Part shown: piece by piece, positions 35,254 through 48,200 of the stretch
Layout: every line of letters starts with the position of its first letter
Numbering within the stretch: position 1 is the stretch's first letter
NCBI GenBank assembly: GCA_003342895.1
Contig: PTFA01000043.1
Coordinates: 255,051 to 319,050, forward strand
From: Casuarius casuarius
Taxonomy: Eukaryota; Chordata; Aves; Casuariiformes; Casuariidae
Length of the DNA: 64,000 nt
Direction: 5' to 3'
Notes under the pieces: generated by a model
The model's database searches: none
Told to the model about the DNA's origin: nothing
Seen by the model: the letters and a program-made list of their open reading frames with translations, nothing else
Position numbers and translations under genes: made by a program

Positions 35254-37439
35254 CAGATCCCTCTGCATTGGGGCTGATAGGGTCCAGTTGCCGTTGCCAG
35301 ACCAATGCCAGCGCCAGGGAGGGGACGGCCACTCAGCCCGGGGCCAACGAGCAGAGGGTGGCCCTGCAGCAGCCCCCGCCGTGGGCTGGAGCAGTCCCGC
35401 AACCGCACGCGCAGGAGATGGTGTGGGAAAATTCAGCTCCAAGTTTGGGACATTGCAAAGTTTAACGGCATTTAAAGCTGAGGCCTTCAGTTGAATCCAT
35501 TGTGAAGATTAGGCTCCTGGAAAAAAATGTTCCTTCCAATTGGGAGTTGTATTCTGAAGAAAGTGGATGGGTGTTTGGATGTGGGATTTTGGGTTTGGCT
35601 CATCTGTAAACCAAACAATAAAACTGAGTAGTGGTAATTTTAGGACCACTAACATCAGTAAAAGTAGTTAGGAAATCAAAGGAAGGGCAAACAAATTTTA
35701 GGCTTCAGGGCACCATCTGGCTACTGCAAGTAGTCAGGGAGAACGCATATCCCCTTCATATACACCATTGGGCTACGGATGTGCCTCCACTATTTTCTGC
35801 CACCCTATTTCACAGAAACATCATTTGTTTCCTTGCTGATCCAATACACTGGGGCAAATTCAATGTTTTCTCTCAAAGAACTGACTTAAAATGCTATTAT
35901 ACATTTCCCTTGGGTCAGGGTGGTATTTTAAGTATGTTGTCATGAAAAGAAGATGTTTCCTAGCATTTTCTGTATCTTCCTTAAGTGTATCGAGTCTCTT
36001 TTTTCACAGAACTGCTGGAATTTTGGATTTTGATTTCACAGCATGTTTTTCACAGGGATATTCATTCTGTGACCACGGGGACTCCTCAGGAGCATACAGG
36101 TGTTGCAGCCACCTGAGCACTTCACAGTCTGGGTGTGTGCTTTATTTATTTTTTTTTTAAATGGAAAAAGCATTTTAAACCTCCATCCAAACTTAACTGA
36201 ATTCCTTTGTAATATCCTAATGATTCAGGTTTATTCCTATTTGCACCCGTTCTCCCTCAGTGTCTCACCAGTGTCTTCAACAAATTTACTTCTGATTGGC
36301 ACTACTGTATGAAGGAGAGAGGAAACGTGCTTTCTTCAGGGTATCACAGATTATATTTGCAAATAGTAAATAAGCATGAGTGCCCTAAGTCCTGAGTTCT
36401 TGGGCTCTGTTTCCCAGTTTGCTGAATCTCTGCAAAGTAAGTGCATTTTTAAACTTTAGTCCTGCTGCTACTATGTCTCAAATAACTGTAACTCACTGCA
36501 TGACTGTCTTTGACAACTTCCATGATATTTACACTTTTTCTTAGTCTTGGAAGCTCCCAATTCACAAGGCTGGGTTAGAATCTAAGCTTTGATTTAAAAT
36601 ACAGAGAAAGTAAATTTTGTTCCTCGTGATTCCACAGAAAAGCTTGAAAACGCTTATGGCTCAAAACCCCGAAAACAAAAACGAGAGCCCAACATGTATT
36701 CCTTCAAAAATCTCATTATTCGAAGCAAGTCTTATCAGCTCCTCAGGGCTGCCAATACTGAACTTCTCCACTTGCTGGAAGCCATCTTACAGCCTCTCAC
36801 TGCCTCTTGGCTATATCTACCAGGAGCCAGAAGAAGAAATCTCTTTGAAGTAGGGGCTGCCAAGAAGAACTGCCTTGGCTTTTAATTTTCCCCAGTGAAT
36901 GGGAAAAGATACATTTTGGAAACAGATCAAAACTACATGGAAGGAAAAAATGACCCTGCCATTCTAGCAGCTCTTAAAGGTTCCTCAACCCNAATATGGA
37001 AAGTTCCTGAAACCGAGCGCCGCGTCAGAGAGATGCTGTCCAAGTCCAAATTGGTAGCCGGGGGACAGGCATTTCCATTTCTGTGTAAGCAACACTTAGA
37101 AGGATAAATTAGAGCTAGCCACATAGAGGAGCAGACTAGTTTCTTTTGCTGCGCTCGATGTGGAAAGCGGCCTTCGTGCCACCTGACACTCAGAGATCAC
37201 TTCTCAGGCTATGGGAAATGAGCTGGGAAAACACAAGCTCAAACCTCCTGTGGTTTAGATGTCTGCGTCAGGCGAGCCGAGCAGAATGCAAAGGAAAAAC
37301 CTTTCAATTCTCCCTCCTGCCCAGCCTTGAAAAGCAAGCACAGTGCTCCATTCAGGAGGGGATTTACCACAGGGTTTGGAAAGCACTAAGTGTTAGACAG
37401 GAATCTTGCCCTGACTGAACCTACTCACAAACCCGAACA

Positions 37440-37620
37440 TTAATAGGCAGCACTGTGCGGAGCCAGTGGCACAGTGTGCTGAGAACAGAGTTGTAAGTCA
37501 CAGCGCAGGTTTGCTGAATGAGCTTGGGACCAGCTGCATCCCTTTACTCCCTCAATAACGCACTGATATGGGCACATTTATTTCCCCGTTGCAAGCAGCT
37601 CGCAGAATAAACGTGCATCC
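37440..37620 (+). mobile_element. MIR-like SINE remnant, sense
   Basis: 'tgaatgagcttgggaccagctgcatccctttactccctcaat' follows the 'tgtgaccttgggcaagtcacttcaccctctctgtgcctcagt' block. 'cactgatatgggcac' fits 'catctgtaaaatggg'. 'ttccccgttgcaagcagctcgcagaataaac' fits 'ttcctcgcagggttgtgaggataaac'. Low identity, but the block order supports the call. Confidence 0.38.
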
Positions 37621-38999
37621 CAGCCAAGCAGAGATTACTGTGGTAGCAGATGTATGCTGTACTGCAAATAGTAAACTTATGGAGCCCTAATCCGACACAA
37701 TACAATTTAGTTTCATACAAATCCTTTGAAGAAAGCATCACAAAATGCTTCACGGCAATAGGAAGACGAGCCCTGCTTACCAAGTGCAACTGCACGGGGC
37801 AGCTGGGGATCCTGGGCCTCTCCGGTTCCTGCGCTTGACCCCACCGGAGCAGGGAGGTCACCCCACCGGTGCTTCAGCTTCTCCAATTGGATCACCACGT
37901 ACTCATGTCGCGGGAGACACTGAGCCTCAATTCCTGAATTCCTGCTTGCAGAGTGCTTGGAGATCCTTGGATAAATGGGGCTGCGCAGCTATTAATACAG
38001 CCAGTATACGTCGCTGCACGCATCTGGGTCGCTAACTCCCAGACAGGGCAAACTACATCGGGAAACAAAGTTAAGCCTGCGAAAACCCTGAAATTTAATA
38101 GCAGCAAAGTACAAATTCACACAGGCTGGTAATGACAAGGCAAAAATGGAAATCTAAGGTAGCGTAATAGTCTAGCATTTAGCACTGGAAGCAAAGAAAA
38201 GCAAATCAGTAGTTTTTAAGGGGCAACCTGAGGAGAGGAAGTGACTCAGGGGAGAGAAGGGAGAGCTGTTCCAGTTAAATGGGCCGGCACAAGTGAAAGA
38301 TCAACCCCCAGCTGTGGAGNCCTCTGAGAAGAGGAAGAAAGAGGAGGCCAAGGCTGGAGGGGAGGGGGGGAGACGCAGCAGACCCGGCAGCTGAGGATGT
38401 CAGAGAGGTGGGATGAGGCAAATCCGTAAGGAGCGCAGAAACCCAGGAAGACAAGTCTTTTTTTTTTTTTCTTTTTTAATTGAAGATGAATAATAAGAGG
38501 CAAGCAAATGTAATTGGGAACGTAAGGGCTTCCTGTTTTACATCCTTTGCTTTAAATCTTAGTTGAGGATCAGCACATGGCGTTGCAAACAGAAACCACC
38601 CCTCGCCGAATGCAGCACGCTGCAATCTCTATCTTGCTCCATCTTGCTTTAAATAGTCAATAGCCCAGTGCTATGTCTTGTGCTGATTATTCAAGAGCCA
38701 TTATGATATCAGTGAATGTCTCTGATTGCATTTAATTCAAGTATGCAATATATTTTGAATTCGACTTGCTCTGGCAATCCCCAGCTCTCCCTCCCCCAAA
38801 AGTATAACAGATCATTTAAAGCGGAGCAGGTCACATCCTGAGCTGGAGGTACTAACCATGTCATCTCTGACTCTCCGAGGGGCTTTAAATCCTGCAACTG
38901 CTGACCTGCCAGCAGGAGGGGTGACCCCCCATTTGTCCTGCTCATCGCTGGCTAATAACCATCAGGGACAACGGCAGAGCTCCCACCTGCTGCCCGGGA

Positions 39000-39800
39000 G
39001 CAGCGCGCATCGCTCCCAGCAGGGCACCGGGGCTGGAAATCTCCTCTCCTTTTCATCACAGGCTTTTGTCCCTCGCACACCCCAGAAACGACTCGGGAGG
39101 GCTCTCGGAGAACTCGGCTTCCACGACGAAGCATGGCTGGCGCCCCGGCGGGTCGGCGCACGGGGCCATGGCGCCCTCACCCCACCTCGCCACCGACCGC
39201 AGGCAGCCGCAGCTCCTTCTCCCTCGAAGGGGCACACGCGCCGCGGCGCACTGACGGATGGACAGACAGACGGACACCCCAAGGTGGCCCGGTGTCAGCG
39301 CACATGGCNGTGGCCCAGCTGAGCAGCATGGCTTAAAAACCGCCAGGCACTGGCAGGAGGGCGGAGGGAAGAAGATGCCGGCGCCGGCNGGGCCGGAGGC
39401 GTGAGGAGCTTTGCTCGCCCGCAGCACTTCCTGGCACACGAGGGTAGAAAGTCTTCGGGGCCACGACCCCAAATTTACCACCGCCGAAGCCGCTTAAACA
39501 GGGCTTTCCTCACCATAGTAACCCATGGCGGATGGCTCCCAGCCCCTCAGGCCAGGCATTCGGCCATGTCGGCCCCCTCGCAGGGGCCCCTAGGGGCCTC
39601 CCACACCGCCCGCGGCCCCGCGGCACGTGGCCAGGCACCACCNTCCCTCCTCTAACGCCCCCCTTTCCTCAGCGCCCGGCAGGACAAATTCTCCATCTCT
39701 GCTTGATGGTGCAGAACGGGGCAACGGCCATAAAACCCCTCAGCTCCGCTGGAAGCCCCTCGGCCGGCGTAAATAAGCGGGAGCCAACGGCGCTTTGCCA
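39000..39800. promoter_or_regulatory. Broad GC- and CpG-rich zone
   Basis: CpG content is raised over about 800 bp, densest near 39150-39250 and 39370-39410, without reaching the density of the island at 1-175. Open frames on both strands (for example 38858-39322 plus, 154 codons, and 39056-39481 minus, 141 codons) reflect few stop codons in GC-rich DNA. No start with a convincing donor stands out. A 'ggggcccctaggggcc' partial palindrome lies near 39583-39600. Confidence 0.4.
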
Positions 39801-41739
39801 GTTGACTCCACTACGGCACTAGGTGCATCTATATTTTTAAACCAGCCCATTGTAAGTCTCTGCCTCGCGCTTCCCCGACACAGCAGCCGCCCAGCCCCAC
39901 ACTGCAGTGAAGTATTAACTCATACTGAACACAGTTTGTCTCCGAGGACCCTCTTGGCCCCTTCGTCATCCTGTGCTGACATTTTAATCGCGCTTTTGTG
40001 GGAGCCGGCTGGCAGTTTGTCATCAGGAATGGCGCGGCGAGGGGCCAGAGCGGGCTGCTCGCGGTGGCGGCTGCCGGGGGAAGCAGCCCATTCTGACAGA
40101 CTGAGCAATAATCTGAACTTACTGCGCTGAGCCTGTGGGACACCAGCCGGGCCGCTTTATCTTCTTCATTAAAGTGCGCTCAAAAAAAAAATCCATTTTC
40201 CTTTAAAGTCTCAGGAACAGATGGAGTAAAATTAATTGCGCCATTAAGTCCCGATAGACAATACCAGAGTGGTTTTCTTTCAACAGTGCATGTGTGTTAC
40301 AAAGTGCTCTTCGTAAAAGGCAATTACTGCAACATTTGCCATAAAATAAAGGTTGCTTTAATGGGCAATAAACACAGGCTTCAAATTTTGTATGAAATGG
40401 GTCTCCAAAGGGCGCTGTTATAGGCAGCTCAAAGGCACAACTGACTTTAGTATTTCTGCTCTGGCTCCAGCTCAGCTAGTTCGGAGAACAATGATTTCCA
40501 CCCTTGGATATTTTCTGATAGAATTATGTATGCGATGTTAGCTCATTGCCGGGCCTTTCAATCCAGTTTTTTCTGGTCAGGAAACGGTGGCGAAGGCCGA
40601 CTCCGGCGCCCGGTCTGCTGGCTGCCCGAGCGAGGACGGCAAGGCGGAGGCGAAGCAGCTCACGAGACCAAGCTCACCCGCGCAGGGCTGGCTCTGCNGC
40701 CAAGCGGGACACGCCACCACCCTGCTCCTGGCCCCAGAGCCTGGCCGCTCCCAATTACCCCCAGGCTTGTTGGAGGCAAAGCCCGATGTGTTTATTTGTA
40801 TTTATTTTCAACTCAATTGACAGAGAACACCCTGGAAAATGGATGCCGCATCCTCACAAAGAGCAAGGAGGACACTATGAAAACGTGTGTGGGCAACGTG
40901 CAGAAGACAACGANATTGCCATGCTTTCTGCTCCCTGGGCACGAAAGAACAAAACCAGTCCTCAGCCCACCAACTCAGCACCAAACCAGCCTTGTGGCAT
41001 CCTCTGAACAAGCTCGCTTGGTGTCCACGCCAGAAACAAAATAACAAATCCNCATCATTTGCACCAAATGGTACGTTGCATTCGTCACCTTAACAGCCTG
41101 CCTCGCCCTGGGATTAAAACACTTCATTTACACAAATTCCAGCCATACAAAACCATCAAGGTCATTACAATGTTTGCCTTGCAAGACCTGCCTGCTCTTC
41201 CCTTGATGACCACTAACCCGTCCAAACCTCCCTCTTCTGCCTCGAGTGCGCGGGGTTGTCCTGCGTGCAGGCATGTGCCCACACGCTTCTGGGTAAGAAA
41301 GCAGTTTCTATCTGATTCAAACTTGCTCAGATTTATTTGAAGAGGAGGGGAAATCATTTCAGTTCATTGTATTTTCACATTCCAGTAATTATAAAGTGAG
41401 CATGACATAGAAATGATCCATTAATTGAAATACGGGCTCCAGGAACTCCAATATTTATAGTGTAAATCCATATTTAATTAAATAAAGCCAATAATGCTCA
41501 TTTCAAAGGGAACATTGAATCTTTTTATTTAACCATGTAGTTTATGCTGCATGTGCCCATTTCTCGTTGACACCTGTTAGTAAATCACCGGGGCGAGCGA
41601 GGAGGAGAGGAGATGTGTGGGTGCAGGTCAGCTAACCCTGAGAAATACCCTGGACACAGTGAGCAATCCCTGCTTGTAGGGCTACTTCAGATCACCGCTA
41701 CTATAGATCATTGCTTCTTGGTAATAGCATCAGTCAGCA
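39801..41739. other. Noncoding DNA, AT-rich after 40140, no gene supported
   Basis: The 172-codon frame at 40526-41044 overlaps a 153-codon frame on the same strand and encodes P/R-rich sequence from the CpG patch at 40570-40700, so I do not call it a gene. 40140-40440 and 41370-41560 are smooth AT-rich stretches carrying motifs such as 'aaaattaattgcgcc' and 'tccattaattgaaat', consistent with regulatory elements but unproven. Confidence 0.42.
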
Positions 41740-41885
41740 CCTCTGACTGAGCAGCTTTAATCACCCACTTAATTGCCTTAATCGCCTTTTACATAACTAA
41801 GAAATCACAACACTGCAATTGTCTGACTCTGACACACAGTAACATCAGGGGTGTGACATTAATGACGTAATTATATTAATTGCCG
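41740..41885. promoter_or_regulatory. Clustered TAAT homeodomain motifs with a TGACGTAA site
   Basis: Within about 145 bp lie 'tttaatcac', 'cttaattgcc' and 'cttaatcgcc', then 'cattaatgacgtaattatattaattg'-type sequence in which two ATTAAT blocks flank TGACGTAA (41863-41870), a CREB/ATF or PAR-bZIP-type site. Such clustering is typical of developmental enhancers. This is inference from motifs in AT-rich DNA, where TAAT is frequent by chance. Confidence 0.3.
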
Positions 41886-42114
41886 GAGGCTAATGTTTCA
41901 GGATCTCAGAGTAAGAAATGCTAACCCCCAAAACCACCACTGCTGCCTCCTGGGGTACTCCCTGAACATAGCATAAAGGCCAACAGCGGTGGAATAAAGC
42001 ATAAAGACAACAAAATGGAGTTTACCACCCCGACCACAGAAAATCCATGCACCCCTGACTGCCCTCGACCTCTAAACAAGTAATCATATTCTACTAGGGG
42101 GAGGGTTTGAATAC

Positions 42115-42300
42115 ATAAATATATATATATATATGCATATAAACTTATATATTTAAAAACCTACATATATAATATATATGTGATATATATACACAATATA
42201 GTATATATATATCAAAGTAAGTTTTTTAATATATAAGTTTATATACATATACCTATACACATTCACACACATATATATATGTATATATAAAAACCTACTT
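42115..42300. repeat. AT-rich tract with embedded 25-bp inverted repeat
   Basis: Nearly pure AT/TA alternation contains a designed-looking dyad. The 25 bases at 42140-42164 (ending 'aaaaacctac') are the reverse complement of 42217-42241 (starting 'gtaagttttt') at 23 of 25 positions, with a 52-bp AT-rich spacer. A third related block, 'ataaaaacctac', appears near 42286. The tract is a strong cruciform candidate. It could be an expanded microsatellite that captured a foldback unit. Confidence 0.75.
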
Positions 42301-44959
42301 ACTTGTAGGAGTCACACTTCTGAACTCACTGTGCGAATTACTCAGCTGAGACCTGGAAAAAGCCCCATTCAAGCTATGTAGTCATCACTCATGACAACCT
42401 AAGAGCGGTGCGCCTGCAGCGTATGGAGCACTTCCTACTTCCTTGGGAAGGTTTGTCAAAATTTTATTGGTCTTTACCTATGATAAAATTTTCCTTCATC
42501 TGACCTGTATTCAGACACCACTTTCCTTCTAAAACACTCTGTCCCATTTTTTCTTGCAGCNCTATCAACAATCCTTCCTCACTGTGGCTTTGATGAACTT
42601 TAAATATGAATCTATTCCCTATTTCCATTAGCACTTGGCTGGCAACATTAACCATTTTTATTTCTTGCAAAATAAGGTGTAAGGTGCCCAAGGTGGCTTT
42701 GCTCCAGGACAAGTTATTTGCATAGGTGCAAGAAGGTAGAAAATACCAGGAACAGTCCTCTGCACTGACAGGCACTAAGACAGTGGCTCGATTGTGCAGC
42801 AAGCCCGGCTTTAGGGTGGCACTTACCAGCTCAAAAGCCCTGCAGCCTTCTAACTCAAAGGGCTGGTTGTGTATCAACTTACACTGCCAAGGCAAATTTA
42901 AAAAAACTTGATGAGTGAATTTGCCCCAGCAGACTTTATCCTGGAATAGGTATTATCTGTCACCTCACNGCTCATATACAGCCAGCTGAGAGCACAAAAG
43001 CCAACATAAACTCCTATCATATGCTTTGGCTAACTGGGAAGAAATGTAACCATATAAATACACCTGACTCGGATCAAATTAATACTGCTGGGATGTTCCA
43101 NGAACACATACATCTAAAATTAAGTAACCTGCAACTACAGCCTCAGGTTGCTCATATGTCCCAAAACACTCCTTAAACAGAGAGTAAAATAGGATTAGCA
43201 TATAGGCGAGTAACTTGTAGAGAGCATACAAAGAGAAATCTTTAGAAAGCCACTGGATCCTCGGTGGCTTTGGCCTCAAATTCGCAANTCCTATTTGTGC
43301 CGAATCAGTGCTAAATTCATTCCTGCACATTTACCTCTCCAACATGCTGCGTGCATCTACACTGGGTTTTCAAAAGCTTTCGATGCAAAACTAACTCTGC
43401 CCTCTTCCATCATCCCCTACCCTCGGAGAAACCAAGAATAAGACCCCAGTGATCATCATATCCAAGGCTCCTGTTGAGCAAGCCCCTTAACAAGCTTAGT
43501 CTGCTGCATGCACCTAAATATGCCATGTGGTGGCCTAAGAAAACTGTTCCTCTCTACCAGAAACTTAAAGGTCAAAACTGGTGGGGAGAAATAACCTTGT
43601 GTGATGAGCGTTGCAGGACCCTGGGTGGCCCTGTCCCCTCCAGGGTACGAATTCACTCTGCCAGTTCAGATGTGTTCAAAAACAGACCTTAGGTTAACCA
43701 GGTGTTAGCTTGCAGCCAACACAACAGCACAAAGACAAAAGATCTCGGCGCTTTGTTGGTAACAAAGCTAGGTCACCTTCGATGACTGATGAATTCTCAC
43801 NGTGGGGCAATAACTACAGGGGAAATAAAAGGAATTTCCTTGGCCCTAGCCTGCCTCTCGTTGGGCTCTGCCAAGGCGTGGAAATATTTTCACCTGAGAT
43901 TTGGGTACTGGGTATAACTAGAAGTACTAGAAATCAGTGCTGATGCATTTCATGAAAGAAACCCCACTGCTCCTTCCAGCTCTGTCATTGCCAATGACAC
44001 AGTGCACGAGATCAAGCCGANGCCTCTGAAGGTTTCATATGGCAGTGAATATAGATTTCATTACTTTTTAAGTCCTATTTACAACAGCTCCGCTATCCGG
44101 AGAGCTAGAGAGGACTCCTCGGTATGAGCTGCATGAAATAAACAAGATGCTAAGAGCTTTCATGGCTTTTTAGTGCTAATGACAATTAATAATAAATGGA
44201 TATTGTAATAATCTATCCAATAACAGGCTCCATGGGCGCGCAACACACTTCCTGCGCCCCGTGCTCTTCCGAAGTAGACACCCGGCGCTACGCACCCTTC
44301 ACACAGCGAGAAACGGAGGCGCGCTAAGAATAAAGGGAGTAAAACAGCAGTGACTGGGAGTAAAACAACCGAACTGGATAACCAGATGCCCTAGTATACC
44401 CGGCATTTTGGTTGAGGTTTTAGGCAAAATAAGCTGAACTTTCAGTTGGTGGCTGCTGCAAGGAGGTTGGCTTTCTATTTCTGCAATGTGGTGGTTGTTA
44501 ATGCCCCTGTCTCCACACATTCTTGGAGCAGTACTCTAAGAGGGTAAAAAGATATACTGGGAAAAGGCATATCTACTGATATTCATGGTTCCTGCAGTTT
44601 GCCCAAAGCATATTTAGATTTCGAAGCTTGTTAACNGAGTAGAAAAGGATGGGAACACACGCACGAAAAAGAAAACCCAAATAAATCTGCAGAATTTCCC
44701 AACCTCCAGAAGGGTCTTCACCTTCGCTGTTCTGCATTGTTGAATTCAGAGATGTCAAATTCTTTATCGCTACGAAGCTAATTATGATGAAAGGTCAAAA
44801 TAAATAGCNGCACTTGTACATAAAGCTGCTGTTAATATAAAGAAGTAGACATCTCCAATTTACAAGCTATTTTGTTGTTATAATTACACAGCTCCTTTNG
44901 CCAGAGAGCTTGCAACCATTCGGCCTAATTACGAACGAAAGGGAAGAGGAGGGAGGGGG
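42301..44959. other. Noncoding DNA, no gene supported
   Basis: The 143-codon minus-strand frame at 42464-42895 has an unknown base and no recognisable domain. A 'gcatctacactggg' string near 43350 recalls the gtctacac transposon ends but has no partner. 44150-44215 is TAAT-rich. A small CpG-containing patch lies at 44235-44325. Nothing else is assigned. Confidence 0.42.
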
Positions 44960-45115
44960 GTAGGGTANGCGCGTCCCTTCGCAACGGCGCTTGCCCAGGT
45001 ATCACAACATGCCCCTCGTTGAGGATAAGAGGAGGTCAGCTCGCACGGGCTTCCTTAGACAGTCGCCGAAAAGAAAGATGCCGCGGAGCGAGGCGAGCGG
45101 TGGGCAGCGAGGGGT
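44960..45115. promoter_or_regulatory. Small CpG-rich cluster upstream of a splice acceptor
   Basis: Patches such as 'gcgcgtcccttcgcaacggcgc' and 'gatgccgcggagcgaggcgagcg' raise CpG content over about 150 bp. It lies 55 bp before the strong acceptor at 45171. It may be an orphan CpG island or enhancer. Confidence 0.35.
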
Positions 45116-45171
45116 TAACCATGCAGCCCATTAGAAATGTCCTTCAGTTCTGTGTCTGTTTTTCCTTACAG

Positions 45172-45289
45172 AACATTAAGCTCAGTGGGGCAGTCAGAAA
45201 CCCCTGTGGTGCCCCCATTAAAAAAGATCAAGTCGCACATGTCGATATCACAGCTTCACCCATACTGTAATTTGTCTGACAGCGGCTAA
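45172..45289 (+). other. Candidate exon: strong splice acceptor and short open frame
   Basis: A long pyrimidine tract ending in TTTTTCCTTACAG (AG at 45170-45171) is an excellent acceptor. The following frame (phase +1) stays open for 38 codons to TAA at 45287-45289 and includes the non-repetitive segment SETPVVPPLKKIKSHMSIS. A second frame is also open (GAVRNPCGAPIKKDQVAHVD) to a TAA near 45270. A weak donor, ACT|GTAATT, lies near 45267/45268. I do not recognise either peptide. It could be an alternative terminal exon of a gene spanning this window, an RNA exon, or chance. Confidence 0.25.
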
Positions 45290-48200
45290 TGCTGCTGGTA
45301 GTGACCAGGGAAGACCNGGCTGCCTTTTAAAGAAAAGAGATCCAAATCCCTTTAAAAATTTTGTGGTCAGACAAACTGCTTAACAATATAAAGATGCAAT
45401 AAGCATTTCTCCCGCTCCTCCCCTCCCACTGGAAACAGGATAAAGCCCAACACACTCCATAATAATCCTGGTAAACGCACTGCCAGCGCACTTACAAAAT
45501 GCTCTGTTGCAGTCAAAGCATCTTTCTCTTTTTCTTTCTTTCTTTCCTTTCTCCTTAATGCCAAAGGCATTAAAAGAGACGAAAACCACTCCATTGAGCT
45601 AGGTGAAACGCTAATCCATTGGCCTTACTTTGCTGGGAAACCAGGGTTTGAATGAGGCCCAAGGCATAAATGAAATGAGTTTAGTGATCTCAGTTTAATT
45701 CTTAATAGGCCACAACAGGCATTGCAGATACAGAAGATACAATATTAGGAAATCAAACCCTTTCAGAATTGTTTTTTCCTTTCGGCTAACGAGGGTCAGG
45801 AGAGAATTAATATAGAAACTAAAACCTTAAGCCAACCTAAATAGCTCTCTCTATCCAGTTAAACTGAACAAAGACCAGGGGAGATGCCGCTTGCTAACCC
45901 CACGGTTGAGGAGTTAGTTATTCTGCAGTGCAGCTGACGCTGGGAAGCCTGATCTGCAGTCACTTAAGGCCTGATCGAAAGTGTAGGAGGATTTCCAGTG
46001 ACACTTCAGCAGATTTTGAACCAAGCCCATAAAACTGCACACAGTGTGTATTCCTCTGAACGGTCCCACTGGAGCCCAAGCTTCTGCAAGGTTTGGAGGG
46101 TCAGTCTTTTTGTTGACTGCATCTTGAAAGCCACAGACACCTCCAAATGAAGTGGAGTGGGAGAAAATAAAACCAACCAAATTCCTAGCCCTTAACTAGA
46201 ATCATCCTTAAATTAAAAAAAACAATGCTAAGTATGTTGGGTAAAGGGATGCCTCAGTCATGTTTACAAGAGAATTTTAATTGCTTTCAAAGTTTTTTTT
46301 AGCTCCAGTTGTTCCAGTGGATAGATTTACTGGAGGTCCCAGGTGGAAAGTCAAACCTTTTAAATGGAGATAATTTGCAAACATTGACTGTCAGTACCGA
46401 GCAAGATCAATTCTGCTTTGTGGGAGGGTAAGGTGTCACTTTTTCATTCTTAAAATAAATAAATACATACATAAGGACTGATAACAGAGCCTGGAAGAAA
46501 ACCTGCAGCAAAACGGTTGCGCAGAAAGATTTGATAAAATATTTTGAAGTGCAATGACAAAGTCAAGCTTGGAGCTCCTTGCAGATCCAACCCTGAGCTA
46601 CGCCATAATGGCTAAATTCTGGATCCACTGGGGATGTGGAGCCACTATCTTCTATATCTGGGCACGGCTAAATTGCCATCAAATCAGAGCAGTGCCATTT
46701 GATCCCCTTGGTAGCTTAATGACTACACGAGGTCCAAAGCAACAGAGAAACAGCTCTGCTGACAGCAGCGGTAGTTAAACATTTCACGGTCAGATCCAAA
46801 ATCTTCACGGTTGCTCTAGATTTCTCCCCCCGCGCCTGGCTATGGTCTTGTTGCTCCGCGTTTTCCCATTCTCAGCTCGTCAGCAGCTGATCGCCTGACT
46901 TCTCAGCAGACTTACAGAACCAGAGGGCTTCAGCCATCTTCCCTCCCATGTCAAAGGCNGCTTTGTCATCGCCTTCGGTGGGAACAGGAGTCCTGCTTCG
47001 GAAGAAGCAAGCGAAGACCGAACCTGTTCTGAGGCTCTTCCGATGAAGGGCGCGCAGCCCAGGTAGGCTTGACACTGACCGCCTGGTCCATTTAAACATG
47101 ACTTTGAACTCATCTATCACCAAACAAGCATGTGATCATTCTCACTGCCACCCACAGCAATATATTAGAAGTGTTGTTATTTCCATGCTACATACTGGGA
47201 GACCAAAGCTGAAAGATTATTTCAACTGCTCAAGCATGCAGAAGAAACTACTGCAGGACCAGGTTACCGCTCAAAGAAGCCCAGGGCTCCCAATTTGCTC
47301 CACAGCCTCACACGAGACTCCTTGCCTCTAGTAGCCCACCAGGAGTAGTGTCTATGCGTTTGGGTTTGCTTCTGAGCTCAGCATCACAACCCTCCTCAGC
47401 TTTACTGAATCATAAGCAAAGCACAGCACAGCACGGCACCATATCCATCTCCCAGCTTACCTTTTTGGGCCAGTCCATGCAAAAATCTGGTTGCAGGGAT
47501 ATCAAGTGCAAAACCCAGAAAACAACAAGAAAAAAAGCCCTCCAAGAGCTCACAAACACCTCTAGCTTAGTTTGCTAGGATAACGAAAAAGTGACTTTAC
47601 TGAATATATGGCCTACAGAGCTATATGGACATAAATCCTTCAGGAAGCTGTCTTATCTCACCACACAGAAATTTAATCACCCAACTCACTACACGTCAGG
47701 GTGGTGAAATATATCTTAGTCTTGACACCTACAGAAAACAAGTTCTTCTCGTAAAAGGTGGTAGCAATGACATACTAGATGTATATATAACCATCACTTT
47801 TATGGAACTGGGAGATAATAGCGTTTTCCAACCTGGTGGCCTAATGAATACGTAAAACGGTGTCCACAGTTAGATACAAAAGCATTAAAGTTGACAGTGG
47901 AAGGCTCCATTACCATTCAATCTGTGGAGGCACCAAGGGAACTGGAATAATTCAAAAGTTTACCTAATAAAATGCCTTGAGCTAGTATTGAGAAGTCATT
48001 TCCGCATTGAGCGGACTACAGGCTTGACTCCTGCCATTTTCAGTTACAGTGAGAACTGGAAATGCGCTACTGAAAGGGCGTTTGCTCAACCTTGACGTGC
48101 CAGCTGGACTGTTTCCCTGAAGGTGGAGAGGTAAGAGTAGATTACGGGTTCAGTTCAGCCACACAGCCCCAGCCTAAGAAGGAGAAACCTCGCAATGCAG

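Larger units (their letters stand above)
30311..38999. other. Noncoding DNA with scattered SINE remnants
   Basis: No open frame exceeds about 120 codons and none is recognisable. The region 33720-34210 is non-repetitive AT-rich sequence with motifs such as 'attgcttaatgagcattc' and 'ttacatattaatcaaatcc'. The region 38520-38770 is similar. Both look like candidate conserved noncoding elements, but I cannot test conservation. The segment 35700-35880 vaguely recalls a sauropsid repeat and is left unassigned. T-rich tracts occur near 36135-36160 and 38458-38477. Confidence 0.45.

Noticed and set aside
35700..35880. Possible sauropsid repeat ('caccatctggctactgcaag')
   Set aside because: Only one short block resembles a known repeat and the order of the rest does not follow.
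40402..40419. CTCF-like 'ctccaaagggcgctg'
   Set aside because: Only about 12 of 15 core positions fit and key bases are missing, so it is too weak to annotate.
40526..41044. 172-codon plus-strand frame
   Set aside because: Overlaps another same-strand frame and draws its length from a GC-rich patch; composition is biased and no domain is seen.
48037..48066. Short hairpin with 11-bp arms
   Set aside because: Small size with one mismatch; frequent by chance and without a miRNA-like extended stem.
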